Below the pieces are notes generated by a model, which was not told where the DNA came from, did no database searches, and worked only from the letters and a program-made list of their open reading frames with translations. Below, one piece after another: positions 28,466 through 38,300 of a DNA stretch of 50,354 bases. The position numbers were made by a program, and so were the translations under genes. The DNA is from Thermoleophilaceae bacterium (GTDB lineage: Bacteria > Actinomycetota > Thermoleophilia > Solirubrobacterales > Thermoleophilaceae): NCBI GenBank assembly GCA_030448005.1, contig JAUJNT010000001.1, positions 818,393 through 868,746 on the forward strand. The letters run 5' to 3'. Every line of letters starts with the position of its first letter. The stretch's first letter is position 1.

Positions 28466-30406
28466 CTATCGCAGGTCGGGCGCGCACTCCACCCTGTTCT
28501 TGCCCGCCCGCTTGGCGCGAAGGAGCGCGGCGTCGGCAGCCGCCAGCAGGCTGTCCTTGTCCGTGGCGCTGGCCGGCACGGCCGCGACCCCGAAGCTGGC
28601 CGTCACGCGTAGCGACTCGTCTCCCTCCAGACGTGGCACGCGCAGGCTCTCGATGGCCTCGCGCATGCGCTCGGCGACGTCTGCCGCACCTTCGCGGTCG
28701 GTCCCTGGCAGCACCACGCCGAACTCCTCACCCCCGTCGCGCCCCGGGTCGTCGATCTCGCGCGTGTGCTCACGGATCACGCGCGCGACCTGCACGAGCA
28801 CCTCGTCGCCCTGCGGGTGCCCGTAGGTGTCGTTGACCCTCTTGAAGTCGTCGATGTCGAGCGAGACGTACGCCAGCGGGGTCTCGAAGCGGCGGCGGCG
28901 CTCGAGCTCCCGGTCGAGAGCCCCTCTCATCTCGCGCCTGTTCGAGAGCCCGGTCAGCTCATCGGTGATGGCCTGCTGCTGCACCGTCTCGTGCAGGGCG
29001 GCGTTCTCGATCGAGATGGCGGCCTGGCCGCCAAGGTACTCGAGCAGCTCCGCCTCCCTGGGAGTGAACGCCCGCTCGCGGCGGGCTAGCGACACCACGC
29101 CGACGAGCGCCGGAGCGCGCGTGCCGAGGCGGGCCTGGAGCGAGAGCGCCAGCGCGTGCACGCCGTTGCGCTCGGCCCGCACGGGGCCGCGCGCGTTCCG
29201 CCTCCGGTCGCCGGTCGGAGAGGGATCGAGCAGCTCTCGACCGGTCTCCGGTCTGATCTCGACCGCGGCCCGCTCGGCCTGCTCGAGCGCGGCCAGCAGC
29301 GCCGACTCCGAAGAGCCGGCGCGGGCCTCGCGGAGCACCCGGAGATCGAGCGGCAGGGCGCGGCCGGCGTCGGCCTCACAGGCCCTGACGGCGGTCTGCA
29401 CCGTGAGCTCGAAGCTGGCCTGCGGATCGAGGCCGGTGGTCATCGCCTTGCCGATTTGGCGGATGGTCTCCTCGAGCTCGCGCCGCTTGCCCTCGACCTC
29501 CCGGATGTTGGCCTCCAGCTGGTGCGACATGTTGTTGAACTCGCGGCCGAGCTGGGCGAACTCGTCCGTGCCCTCGATCGGCACTCGCTGGTCGAACCGG
29601 CCCCCCGCCAGCCTCCGGGCCGCCTCGAGGAACTGCCCCACCTGTCCCTGCAGCGCGCGGACGACGAACACCGACGTGGCGAGCGCCAGCACCAGGAAGG
29701 CGAGAAGGATAGAGCCGATCACCAGTCGCTTGGTGGAGATGGCAGAGTTGACTTCGCCGGCCTCCCGGAAAACGCCCAGCTGCTCCTCGTTGCCCCCCGC
29801 TCGACCGACGGCTGTCCGCCTCCCCCGGAAGTCGCGGCCGCTCACCTGGAAGTCACCGGCCTCGGGCATCGCGCGAACCCCCGGCACAGTGGAGGCCAGC
29901 GGCCGGCCGTCCCGCAGCACCAGGAACTCGAGGCCCGTCCTCTTCGCGGCCCGGCGAGCGAGCTTGCGAGCGTCCGTGACAGACACCGCCAGGCTTCCGA
30001 GGGGCTCGCCGCCCTTCGGGTCGAGGAAGGCGCTGGCAGCGGCGATCCCATATTTGGGACCGGCTCGCGCAAGCCGCTCCCCCCCTGCGCCTACCAGGGC
30101 CGCCGACACTATCCGTCGGTCAGCGCGCACGAGCCGCTCGAGCCGGGCCTGCGCCGCGCCGCGGTCACCCGCCGCCAGAGCCCGCAGCAGCGCGTCATCG
30201 AAAGCCAACCGGCGGAGGTCGTCCTTGGCCGCCGTGCGTCCTTCGCGGTACAGCGAGAGGGCCACCCTGAAGCCCGTGGCGATCGCCGCGTCGGCCTTCC
30301 CTCGTTCGCTGTCGGCAGTCAACGAGAAGAGCACGGCCGCGATCGCAAGCATCGGGACGATCACGATGATCGCGAAGAACAGCCGCAGTCTGCCGTGAAA
30401 GGTCAT
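28466..30406 (-). CDS. membrane diguanylate cyclase with HAMP, GAF and GGDEF domains
   Basis: A 646-residue sensor enzyme that makes cyclic di-GMP. There is a first membrane helix at about residues 10-30, an extracytoplasmic sensing domain, and a second helix (VIGSILLAFLVLALATSVFV). A HAMP segment, a GAF-like domain and the GGDEF domain follow. The active site is seen as GGEEF, with FKRVNDTYGHPQGDEVL upstream. Five residues before GGEEF lies R-E-I-D, the RxxD inhibitory site for product feedback. The ATG at 30406 is preceded by GGAAG. The enzyme is probably active and feedback-regulated. Confidence 0.9.
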   Translation of the reverse strand: MTFHGRLRLFFAIIVIVPMLAIAAVLFSLTADSERGKADAAIATGFRVALSLYREGRTAAKDDLRRLAFDDALLRALAAGDRGAAQARLERLVRADRRIVSAALVGAGGERLARAGPKYGIAAASAFLDPKGGEPLGSLAVSVTDARKLARRAAKRTGLEFLVLRDGRPLASTVPGVRAMPEAGDFQVSGRDFRGRRTAVGRAGGNEEQLGVFREAGEVNSAISTKRLVIGSILLAFLVLALATSVFVVRALQGQVGQFLEAARRLAGGRFDQRVPIEGTDEFAQLGREFNNMSHQLEANIREVEGKRRELEETIRQIGKAMTTGLDPQASFELTVQTAVRACEADAGRALPLDLRVLREARAGSSESALLAALEQAERAAVEIRPETGRELLDPSPTGDRRRNARGPVRAERNGVHALALSLQARLGTRAPALVGVVSLARRERAFTPREAELLEYLGGQAAISIENAALHETVQQQAITDELTGLSNRREMRGALDRELERRRRFETPLAYVSLDIDDFKRVNDTYGHPQGDEVLVQVARVIREHTREIDDPGRDGGEEFGVVLPGTDREGAADVAERMREAIESLRVPRLEGDESLRVTASFGVAAVPASATDKDSLLAAADAALLRAKRAGKNRVECAPDLR

Positions 30407-30539
30407 GGTCGCTCAAAGGGCTTCCTGCCGCGAACGGCAACCGCGTCAGAGGCTATCTGTGTCTGTCGGCACGAGAGCCTCGGAGGTGAGTCCTGCAAGG
30501 CCGGTACCATCTGCCCCGTCCACCGGGAAGGTGGGGCTC

Positions 30540-30612
30540 GGGGCTATAGCTCAGCTGGAAGAGCGCCTGGATCGCACCCAGGAGGTCGTCGGTTCGAGTC
30601 CGACTAGCTCCA
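30540..30612 (+). tRNA. tRNA-Ala (anticodon CGC)
   Basis: A standard 73-base fold. The acceptor GGGGCTA pairs with TAGCTCC and the discriminator is A. The D arm is AGCTCAGCTGGAAGAGC. The anticodon stem CCTGG/CCAGG has loop ATCGCAC (anticodon CGC), and the T arm is GTCGGTTCGAGTCCGAC. CCA is not encoded. It is the second alanine tRNA in 3 kb, with the opposite strand and a different anticodon. Confidence 0.93.
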
Positions 30613-30752
30613 CTCGAAGACCCTGCCTCAAGCGGATTGACGGCTGTGAGGGAGTTGGTAACAGTGCGCCGGAAAACCGCCCGTCGCGGCGGAGCGGCCG
30701 CCGGGACGCGCGGGATCCGTGTGTAGTTACAACGCCGGCCGTCGGCTGAGCG

Positions 30753-30778
30753 GGTTATGTGACCCGGACCCCGGGTAG
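30753..30778 (+). promoter_or_regulatory. possible SigB/SigF-type promoter
   Basis: GGTTAT at 30753-30758 and GGGTAG at 30773-30778, 14 bases apart, resemble actinobacterial stress sigma promoters. The site lies about 120 bases before the small acidic protein gene. The match is imperfect. The rest of the 30613-30901 gap shows nothing else. Confidence 0.25.
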
Positions 30779-30901
30779 ATGCCCAGCGACCTGCCGCGAA
30801 GAGAACGCGGTCAGATACTGCATCACCGGCTACCGCACTCCCGCCGCTGGTGTCAAGAGGCTAGCTTCGAGGCGAATGTAACCCAACAGAGAGGAGCCTC
30901 C

Positions 30902-31048
30902 ATGACGGAGGAGAAGGAGCGCCAAACGCAGGAGCAGGAGTCCGGAGGCGACCAGCACGATGAGCTTTCCGGAGACGAGGTTGCTGCAGGGGAGAGGGAC
31001 GGCGAGGACGCTGAGTCCGAGGCCATCGAGTCCGAGCAAGGCGAGTAG
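30902..31048 (+). CDS. small acidic protein, 48 aa
   Basis: A 48-residue frame starting MTEEKERQTQEQESGGDQ, almost wholly polar with many glutamates and no hydrophobic core, so probably disordered. GAGAGGAG lies seven bases before the ATG at 30902, and a strong hairpin follows the stop directly. The gene thus has a complete expression unit despite its size. I recognise no family. A stress-related role is only a guess from the possible SigB-type site upstream. Confidence 0.55.
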   Translation: MTEEKERQTQEQESGGDQHDELSGDEVAAGERDGEDAESEAIESEQGE

Positions 31049-31053
31049 AGAAA

Positions 31054-31091
31054 GGCCCGCCTGGCTTTCCGAAGGTGAGCCAAGGCGGGCC
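31054..31091 (+). terminator. strong hairpin after the small acidic protein gene
   Basis: GGCCCGCCTGGCT at 31054-31066 pairs with AGCCAAGGCGGGCC at 31078-31091 (one bulge) around an 11-base loop. It begins six bases after the stop codon. No T run follows, as is usual in high-GC actinobacteria. The bases from 31092 to 31356 hold no supported gene. Confidence 0.65.
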
Positions 31092-31356
31092 GCTTCGCTG
31101 CTCTCAGTGGGACATCGGATCCAAGATCGTTACTGCCGTTAGTCCACCCTGCACCATCGCTGCGGGATCGCCGTTCGTCTTCACCGGGCTGAGCGCCGAG
31201 GCGTCATCTGGTCCGCGGGAGGCTCTCATCTCAGGTAAATGAGGAGCGCAACTTCGCGCTCTGCGTCGAGTTGATGTGGGCAGGGTGGGCGTGAGCTCGC
31301 AGCACGTGCCGTGCCCAGGCCGGAACGGACGAGGAGCGACCAGAAAGAGGGACAGC

Positions 31357-31827
31357 ATGTCCACAGCGATCGAGGTCAGCGCATCGCGCGTGCGCTCGCG
31401 GGCCGCGCGGGTGGCTGCCGCCGTGCTGCTGGCGGCGGCGTTCGCCGCGCTCGCACCGAGCGGCGCTTCGGCTGCCACCGTGTGCGACAACGCTAAGCCC
31501 AAGTCCTACTTCGTGCGAACGATCCACGTCCACGGCAAGGCGATCGCGCGGGTCTGGATGCACTGGGACGCCAGCGGCCGCTCCTGCACCGTCTTGCGCG
31601 CGCTCAAGTGGAAGGGCACCCCCCACTACATGTACCTGCGAGTCTGCAGGACGCGAGACCGCCCCAACCATGGGGTCGGCTGCTCAGGCTGGGACGCCGG
31701 CCTGTACTCCTTCTACGCCGGACCGATATGGCACCCGCAGACCTGGTGCCAAGCCATCCGCGCGAAGATCGACTCGCCCTCAGGCCGCCGGGTGTACGAC
31801 GGCTGGGTGTCTGGCCCCTGCGACTGA
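31357..31827 (+). CDS. secreted six-cysteine protein
   Basis: A 156-residue protein with a clear signal peptide: an arginine-rich start, the hydrophobic stretch AAVLLAAAFAALAPS, and a likely cut after GASA before ATVCDN. The mature part of about 115 residues has six cysteines, enough for three disulfides, and many aromatic residues (PHYMYLRVC, GLYSFYAGPIWHP). I do not recognise a family. The ATG at 31357 has AAGAGGG before it; the frame opens further upstream without a ribosome site. Confidence 0.6.
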   Translation: MSTAIEVSASRVRSRAARVAAAVLLAAAFAALAPSGASAATVCDNAKPKSYFVRTIHVHGKAIARVWMHWDASGRSCTVLRALKWKGTPHYMYLRVCRTRDRPNHGVGCSGWDAGLYSFYAGPIWHPQTWCQAIRAKIDSPSGRRVYDGWVSGPCD

Positions 31828-31860
31828 GCGACAGCTCCAAGCAGTCGCTGTCGGGATCGC

Positions 31861-32148
31861 TCACTTGACCCCCGCCTCGCGGGCCGGGGGCAGATGATCC
31901 CGGCCTTTCAAATAGCTCACGGCCGCGGTCCCGTGCCACCAGAACGTCACGTAGTCCTCGGCTTCCGGGCGCGTCCCCAGCAGGGCGTCGACCTCAGGAT
32001 CGCGCTCGGCGGATAAGCCAAGACGTCCTCTCGCGAATTCGACGACCTCTTGGCGATCGATAGCTGCACTCCACGGTGAGCCGCGCCAATACTCGCTCTC
32101 GGTTCTGAGATCCATCTCATCGATCACGGCAATGGCGTCGTCTGCCAC
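31861..32148 (-). CDS. hypothetical protein, 95 aa
   Basis: A 95-residue soluble protein from a GTG at 32148, with regions DEMDLRTESEYWRGSPWSAA and EDYVTFWWHGTAAVSYL. The alternation of charged and aromatic residues looks like a real protein. I recognise no family. It is convergent with the secreted protein gene. Confidence 0.5.
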   Translation of the reverse strand: MADDAIAVIDEMDLRTESEYWRGSPWSAAIDRQEVVEFARGRLGLSAERDPEVDALLGTRPEAEDYVTFWWHGTAAVSYLKGRDHLPPAREAGVK

Positions 32149-32379
32149 CGGACGGGTAGGTCGATCGATGCCGTTACCGCGACCACCTTCTGGCTGCCTC
32201 TGTCACTGAATCCGACCTCCGAGCTCGGCAGATAACGGCCATCGGATCTCGGCTTGTGGCGCCTAAGTGTCGCACGCTCCTGTACAGCGGCCTACTCTCT
32301 TCTACCGTTGGCAGACGCCGTACGCGCATCTACGGAAAGGGTTCAGAGGCGCAGCGGAAAGAGCGTTGGAATCGCCACT

Positions 32380-35283
32380 GTGAGCAGCCACTCAGCCCAA
32401 AGGACGATCGAGCAGCCTAGGGCGTTGTGTTCGCCCGTCCTCGTAGGGCGGGAACAGGAGCTTCGTCTTCTGCTGCGTCTTGCCACCAACCCGCCTGCCG
32501 TGGTTTTTGTGGAGGGAGAGGCGGGAGTCGGCAAGACGAGGCTTGTGACCGAGTTGAAGGGCCACCCGGTGCTCGCGGATCGGGTGGTTCTCCTCGGGCA
32601 CTGCCATGGCGTTCAGGAGCCTTTCCCGCTCGGCCCGCTCGTGGACGCTTTGCGTGGAGTCGCCAGGTTGCCCGTGAGCGACTCTCTGAGTGGAGTCGTG
32701 GGCTGCCTTCGCCCGCTGCTTCCAGAACTCGACGGCCAGCTGCCGCCGCAACCCGAGCCCTTTAGCGACCCGAGGGCCGAGCGCCACCGGCTATTCCGAG
32801 CGCTTCGCGAACTGCTCGGCGCGGTCGGCCCGGCGTTGTGCGTCCTCGAGGATCTGCACTGGGCTGACGACGGCACGTGGGAGTTCCTTGCCTTCCTCTT
32901 GTCTCAGCCGCCGCCGAGCATTGCCCTGGTCCTCACCTATCGAGTAGAGGAGCTCGAGTCGCGTTCGGGAGTCTTGGGGCTTGCTTCGCGGAGCCTGCGC
33001 CAGACGCTGAGGCGGACGATCTCCCTCGCGCCTCTTAGCCGCGAGGAGACTCTGAAGATGATCCAGGCCATCATCGGCAGCACGACGGTCTCCGATCAGC
33101 TGGTCGGCACCATCCACGAGTGGACCGCGGGAAACGCCTTTGCCGTTGAGGAGGTGCTCCGGATGCTCCACGAGGAGGATCAGCTTGTGCTTAGCAGTGC
33201 CGGTTGGACGTCTCGGGAGCCCCACCGGCTGGAGGTGCCCCTGCCGCTTCGTTGCTCGGTCCTCCAGCGCGTGAGCCGGCTTGGGGAGGACGGTCGCCGG
33301 GTCGTCGAGGCCGCCGCGGTACTCGGGAACGACGCCAGTGAGGAGCTACTGAGGACGGTCGCGGGACTCACACCCGCCCGGGCGCGAGGAGGACTCTCAC
33401 AAGCCCTTTCCGCCTTTCTCGTACAAGAGACCGACGACGGCCTGTATCGCTTGCGCCATGCACTTGCCGTCGAGGCCGTGCACGCTGCCATTCCATCTCC
33501 GGAGCGGCGACAGCTCCACCTATTGGCCGCCCGGGCGCTGGATGCCGGTCCTCAACCTCGGCCCCTCGCTCAGATTGCCGGCCACTTCAAGGAAGCCGGT
33601 CGTCGAGCCCAGTGGCTCCGTTATGCCGAGGCCGCCGCGGACGGCGCAAGCTCAGTCGGCGAGGACCGCAGCGCGGCCCGCATCCTCGAACAGGCGCTCG
33701 CGACGCCGAGGCTCGCGCGCGCCGCGGAGAACAGGATGGCTCTCAAGCTCGGCGAGGCTGCCCTCTTTGGCCGGGTGCCTGCGGAAGCTACCCGCATCCT
33801 CCGGCGCGTGCTCGAGAACGGCTCCCTCACCAGCGGGCTGCGTGGCGAGCTCAGGTTCGCTCTCGCGAGGCTTCTGCTGCTGACCGCCGACCCATCGTCC
33901 TATGGAGAGCTCGCCCGAGCCGCCGAGGAGCTTCAGCGGCGACCCGGGCTCGCTGCCCGGGCCATGGCCATGCTCGCGGAGGCGGGCCCCTTGTGGGGTG
34001 AGAGCTACGACCAGCTCGTCTGCCTTCGGCAGGCGCTTGACGCGGCCGCGCGTCAAGACGATCCCGTGGTGACGACCCGGGTCGAGGGAACGCATGCTGA
34101 CGTCCTACTCGGCCTAGGTGACCCTGCTGGGTGGCGAGCCGTCCAAGAGCTGCCGTGGAAGGCGCGTTCGGTCGAGCAGAGATTGGAGCTCATACGGGCC
34201 TCGAAGTACCTCGCTCAGGCGACACTGGCGGTGGGCCATTACGGGCGCGCGGAGACCCTGCTCGACCAAGCGGAGCGGACGCGCGAGGAGTTGCGGCACG
34301 GGCGTTTCGCAGTTGGGCTCGCGACCGTCAGAGCCTCGCTTGAGTGGAGTAGTGGGCGCTGGGAGGGTCTCGAGGCGAGACTGCAGAGCCTGATTGAGGC
34401 CACTGCGGAGGGGCCCGTCTTGCTCGCTGCCAATCAGTTGAGCATGGGCCGCCTCTTGCTGGCTCGCGGCCACGTGGAGGACGCGGAGCAGAGATTCGCC
34501 TTCGTTCTCGAGGTAGTGCAGAAATCCCGTAGCGTACGAGTGCTCGCCGCGGCCACGGGTGCGCTCGCCAGGATTCACCTGGCTCGCGGCGCCGCGCAGG
34601 CGGCACGCGACGTGGCGACGGTGGCACTCGAAGGTATCCGCGCCAGGGGCGCTTGGGCGTGTGCGTCAGCCGTCGCGCCCGTCGCAGCCGACGCTTTCCT
34701 CGCGTGCGGCGACCGGCCCGAGGCCGAGCGCCTCGTTAGGGAGCTGACCCGCGGCCTGCGAGGGCGGGACGCTCCAGCGTCGAGGGCCGCGCTCGCTTTC
34801 TGCCGTGGCGCCGTCGCTGAAGCAGATGCACGGCCTGATGTCGCTCGAAGGTGGTTTGCCCAGAGCGATAGTCACTGGAGGCGCCTTCCTTCTCCTTACG
34901 AGGCGGCCCGGGCGCGCGAGCGCCGCGGCCGATGCATGCTTGCAACCGAGGGTGGCGAAGGCGCAGGCTTTCTCGTCGACGCCTGGGAGGCGTTCGAGGC
35001 ACTGGGAGCGACTTGGGATGCGGCGCGGGTCCGCACGGAGCTCCGCGGCCATAGCCTCACCCTGAACCTGCGACCGGGGCGCAGAGGATATGGGTCCGAT
35101 CTTTCACCGCGAGAGGCGGAGGTCGCTCGTCTCGCGGCGGAAGGGCGCACGAATCGGGAGATCGCTCAGACCCTCTACCTGTCCCCGCGCACCGTCGAGA
35201 ATCACGTCGCATCCGCACTTCGAAAGCTCGGAGCGCCCTCGAGGAAGGCGATCGCCGAAAGTTTGAGTGGTCGCGACCATTAA
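32380..35283 (+). CDS. LAL-type LuxR-family ATPase transcriptional regulator
   Basis: A large regulator of about 967 residues. The N-terminal AAA/STAND ATPase has Walker A FVEGEAGVGKTRLV and Walker B ALCVLEDLHWADD. A long helical TPR-like middle follows, then a C-terminal LuxR helix-turn-helix (LSPREAEVARLAAEGRTNRE, then LYLSPRTVENHVASALRKLG). Such regulators sense a signal through the ATPase/TPR part and activate transcription. The GTG at 32380 gives a start just before the domain (LVGREQEL); the frame is open back to 32254. It is followed by the secreted kelch/RTX gene on the same strand, 52 bases away, a likely target. Confidence 0.85.
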   Translation: MSSHSAQRTIEQPRALCSPVLVGREQELRLLLRLATNPPAVVFVEGEAGVGKTRLVTELKGHPVLADRVVLLGHCHGVQEPFPLGPLVDALRGVARLPVSDSLSGVVGCLRPLLPELDGQLPPQPEPFSDPRAERHRLFRALRELLGAVGPALCVLEDLHWADDGTWEFLAFLLSQPPPSIALVLTYRVEELESRSGVLGLASRSLRQTLRRTISLAPLSREETLKMIQAIIGSTTVSDQLVGTIHEWTAGNAFAVEEVLRMLHEEDQLVLSSAGWTSREPHRLEVPLPLRCSVLQRVSRLGEDGRRVVEAAAVLGNDASEELLRTVAGLTPARARGGLSQALSAFLVQETDDGLYRLRHALAVEAVHAAIPSPERRQLHLLAARALDAGPQPRPLAQIAGHFKEAGRRAQWLRYAEAAADGASSVGEDRSAARILEQALATPRLARAAENRMALKLGEAALFGRVPAEATRILRRVLENGSLTSGLRGELRFALARLLLLTADPSSYGELARAAEELQRRPGLAARAMAMLAEAGPLWGESYDQLVCLRQALDAAARQDDPVVTTRVEGTHADVLLGLGDPAGWRAVQELPWKARSVEQRLELIRASKYLAQATLAVGHYGRAETLLDQAERTREELRHGRFAVGLATVRASLEWSSGRWEGLEARLQSLIEATAEGPVLLAANQLSMGRLLLARGHVEDAEQRFAFVLEVVQKSRSVRVLAAATGALARIHLARGAAQAARDVATVALEGIRARGAWACASAVAPVAADAFLACGDRPEAERLVRELTRGLRGRDAPASRAALAFCRGAVAEADARPDVARRWFAQSDSHWRRLPSPYEAARARERRGRCMLATEGGEGAGFLVDAWEAFEALGATWDAARVRTELRGHSLTLNLRPGRRGYGSDLSPREAEVARLAAEGRTNREIAQTLYLSPRTVENHVASALRKLGAPSRKAIAESLSGRDH

Positions 35284-35335
35284 ATGGGTAGTCCCAAAGG
35301 TAGATAACTCCGCGAGGCTCAGCGATGCTTGCGCC

Positions 35336-38300
35336 ATGGCAGGGAAGCGCTTTTCGCGGGGCAGCGCGCCGCTGCGCCTCTGCATCGCCCTGGCGTCCTT
35401 GACCGCTGCGGCGCTCGGCCAGGCAGCGGCGCCAAGCCAAGCGCAAGCTCCCCCGGGCACCTGGAGCGAAGGAGGCCCCCTCAGCGCTGCCGCCGGCTCG
35501 CACACTTCCACGCGGCTGTTCGGCGGCAAGGTCTTGATGGCCGGTGGCGCCAGCGGCGACAGCAGGCTCGCTGACGCGGCCCTCTTCAACCCCGAGACGG
35601 GGACGTGGGCCCCGACGGGGTCGCTCACCACCGCCCGGTCCCTACACACCGCAAGTCTGATCTCTGACCGTCCGCCGGCGTGCGCTGCCAACTGCCAGAA
35701 GGTGCTGGTTGCCGGTGGCTCTGGTGCGGACGGAGAGCCGCTTGCCTCAGCGGAGCTCTTTAACTCGGGGACTGGAGGCTGGGAACCGACGGGCCCGCTT
35801 GCCACAGCCCGCTCGTCGCACACCGCGACGCTGCTCTCTACAGGAAGGATCCTTGTCGTGGGCGGCTCCCGGAACGGCGGCCTGCCGCTGGCGTCCGCGG
35901 AACTCTACAACCCCGCCACCGGACGCTGGACGCCAACGGGCTCGCTCGGGACGGCTCGCTCATTGCACACCGCCACAATCCTTCGCGACGGCCGCGTGTT
36001 GGTGGCAGGCGGCACAGGCGCAGACGGGGCTCCGCTTTCCTCCGCCGAGCTCTACAACCCGGCAACCGGAACCTGGACGTCCACGGGTTCACTCAACGAC
36101 GCTCGCTCTGCGCACACTGCGACGCCGCTCGGCGACGAGATCTCGGGGAGCTCCGACCCTCGTGTGCTGGTGACCGGCGGCACCGGCGCGGACGGCGCCC
36201 CGCTGGCGTCCGCCGAGCTGTACGACCCCGACACCGGCACCTGGACCCAAACGGGGTCCCTCTCGACCGCGCGTGTCGGGCACAGCGCCACGGTGCTGCA
36301 GGACGGTCGCGTCCTGGCAGCCGGCGGCACCGGCGCAGGCGAGGCGAGGCTCGCCTCTTCGGAGCTCTTCGACCCGAGTACGGGCAGCTGGTCTGCCACA
36401 GGGGCCCTTCGCACCGCTCGCTCCTCGCACACGGCGACGATGCTCCTCACGGGCAAGGTCCTGGTGGCGGGCGGCCTTGGGCCGACCGGCGCACCGCTTC
36501 CGACGGCCGAGCTCTACGAACCGCCACTCGGCGAGCGATGGACCGGGGTGCAACCGCTCGCAGAGGCACGCTCTGCTCACACGGCTACCCTGCTCCCCAA
36601 CGGAGAGGTCCTCGTGGCTGGGGGCCAGACGAGCTTCGATACCTTCAGAAGCTTCGGGCCCAACTGCTGCAACGTGGTGCCGCTCGCGAGCGCCGAGGTA
36701 TTTCGGGCAGCCAGCGGCACCTGGGCCCAGACCGGGCGCCTTGGCAGGGCACGCTCCTTCCATACCGCCACGCTGCTGACCGGTTCAAGCGCCGAGTGCG
36801 GACAGAACTGCGGCAAGGTGCTGGTCGTGGGGGGATTCGGAGCGATCGAGCAGCCGGCACTGACCGGTAACGCCGAATCGCTTGCCTCAGCGGAGCTCTA
36901 CGACCCCGCCACGCGCAGCTGGAGCCCGGCCGGCTCGATGACCGACCGTCGTGCGTGGCATACGGCGACGCTGTTGCCGAACGGCAAGGTCTTGGTAGCG
37001 GGCGGCTCGAAGTCCCCGGTCGCCGGAGAGGCGATCGATTCGGCGGAGCTCTACGACCCCGTAACCGACACGTGGGCACCCACCGGCTCGCTAACCGTGG
37101 GCGGCCTCCCGAACAGAAGTGGTCCACAGGGTGCTCGTCAAAACCACGTTGCCGTCCTCCTGACCGGCCCGTCATGCGGGCGCAACTGCGGAAAGGTCCT
37201 GGTCGCCGGTGGCACGGGTGGGTTTGGCAGTGGAGCATCCTTCCGCACCGCGGAGCTCTACGATCCGGCGATCGGGACGTTTCAACGGACCGGGGACCTT
37301 GGTCGGAGCCGTCAGGTGATGCCAGACGCGACTCTGTTGCCTAACGGCCGGGTTCTGGTGGCGGGCGGTTTCGACGCTCCCTTATCGGACGCCCCTCCAC
37401 ACCTCGACACGGGGGAGCTGTACAACCCTGAGATCGAGCAGTGGGAGTCCGCCGGCTTCCTTCGCAATCGCCGCCTTTACCACAGGCAAACGTTGCTCCC
37501 AAGCGGCGAGGTGTTGACGACGGGCGGGTTGGCGGGCGGGAATGCTCCCGGATTCCCCTACAAGCCGGGGCCAGGCCTCTTCTCGACCGAGCTCTTCGAC
37601 CCCACGCAAAATGCCTGGCGCGCAACGAACTTCATGAACACAGGCCGGCTCCTCCACACAGCGACGCTGCTGCCAAGCGGTCCGTCCTCTCTCTGTGGGG
37701 ACAACTGCGGCAAGGTCCTGGTGGCAGGAGGCGACAGAGAGCTGATCGGCAACTTCATCCCCTATGCGGCATACGACAACCCGCTTCGCTCGGCCGAGCT
37801 CTACCCGCCGAGCGCTGCCGCGACGCCGACGCCACAGCCACCCACGGCTGAGCCCCAGCCCGCCGCCCCCTTCGCTGGGTGCCCGGCCCTGACCGCGAAC
37901 GTGATTCGTGGCACGGCTGCCGCGAACACGATCACGGGCACGGTGAGGGCAGACCGCATCTTTGCCGGAACCGGCAACGACGTCGTTGATGCCCTGGCGG
38001 GCAACGACTGCGTCGATCTGGGTCCGGGAGCCGATCGTGGCCAGGGCGGCCTCGGCGACGATCTGCTCGTGGCCGGGCTGGGAGCGGATCGCATCAGCGG
38101 CAGCTCGGGTAACGATCGCCTGCGCGGCAACTCCGGCAACGACCGTCTCGACGCCGGCCGCGGAAACGACCGTGCGTTTGGCGATGCGGACAACGACGTG
38201 ATCCGCGGCAGCTTTGGCGACGATCGGCTGCACGGGGTCTCTGGCAACGACCGCCTGTTCGGCAGCCGCGGGCGCGACAGGATCAGCGGCGGCTCTGGCA

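Noticed and set aside
28827-30398. 523-codon open frame on the plus strand
   Set aside because: Antisense to the diguanylate cyclase gene, whose domains and motifs are clear; long shadow frames are expected at this GC content.
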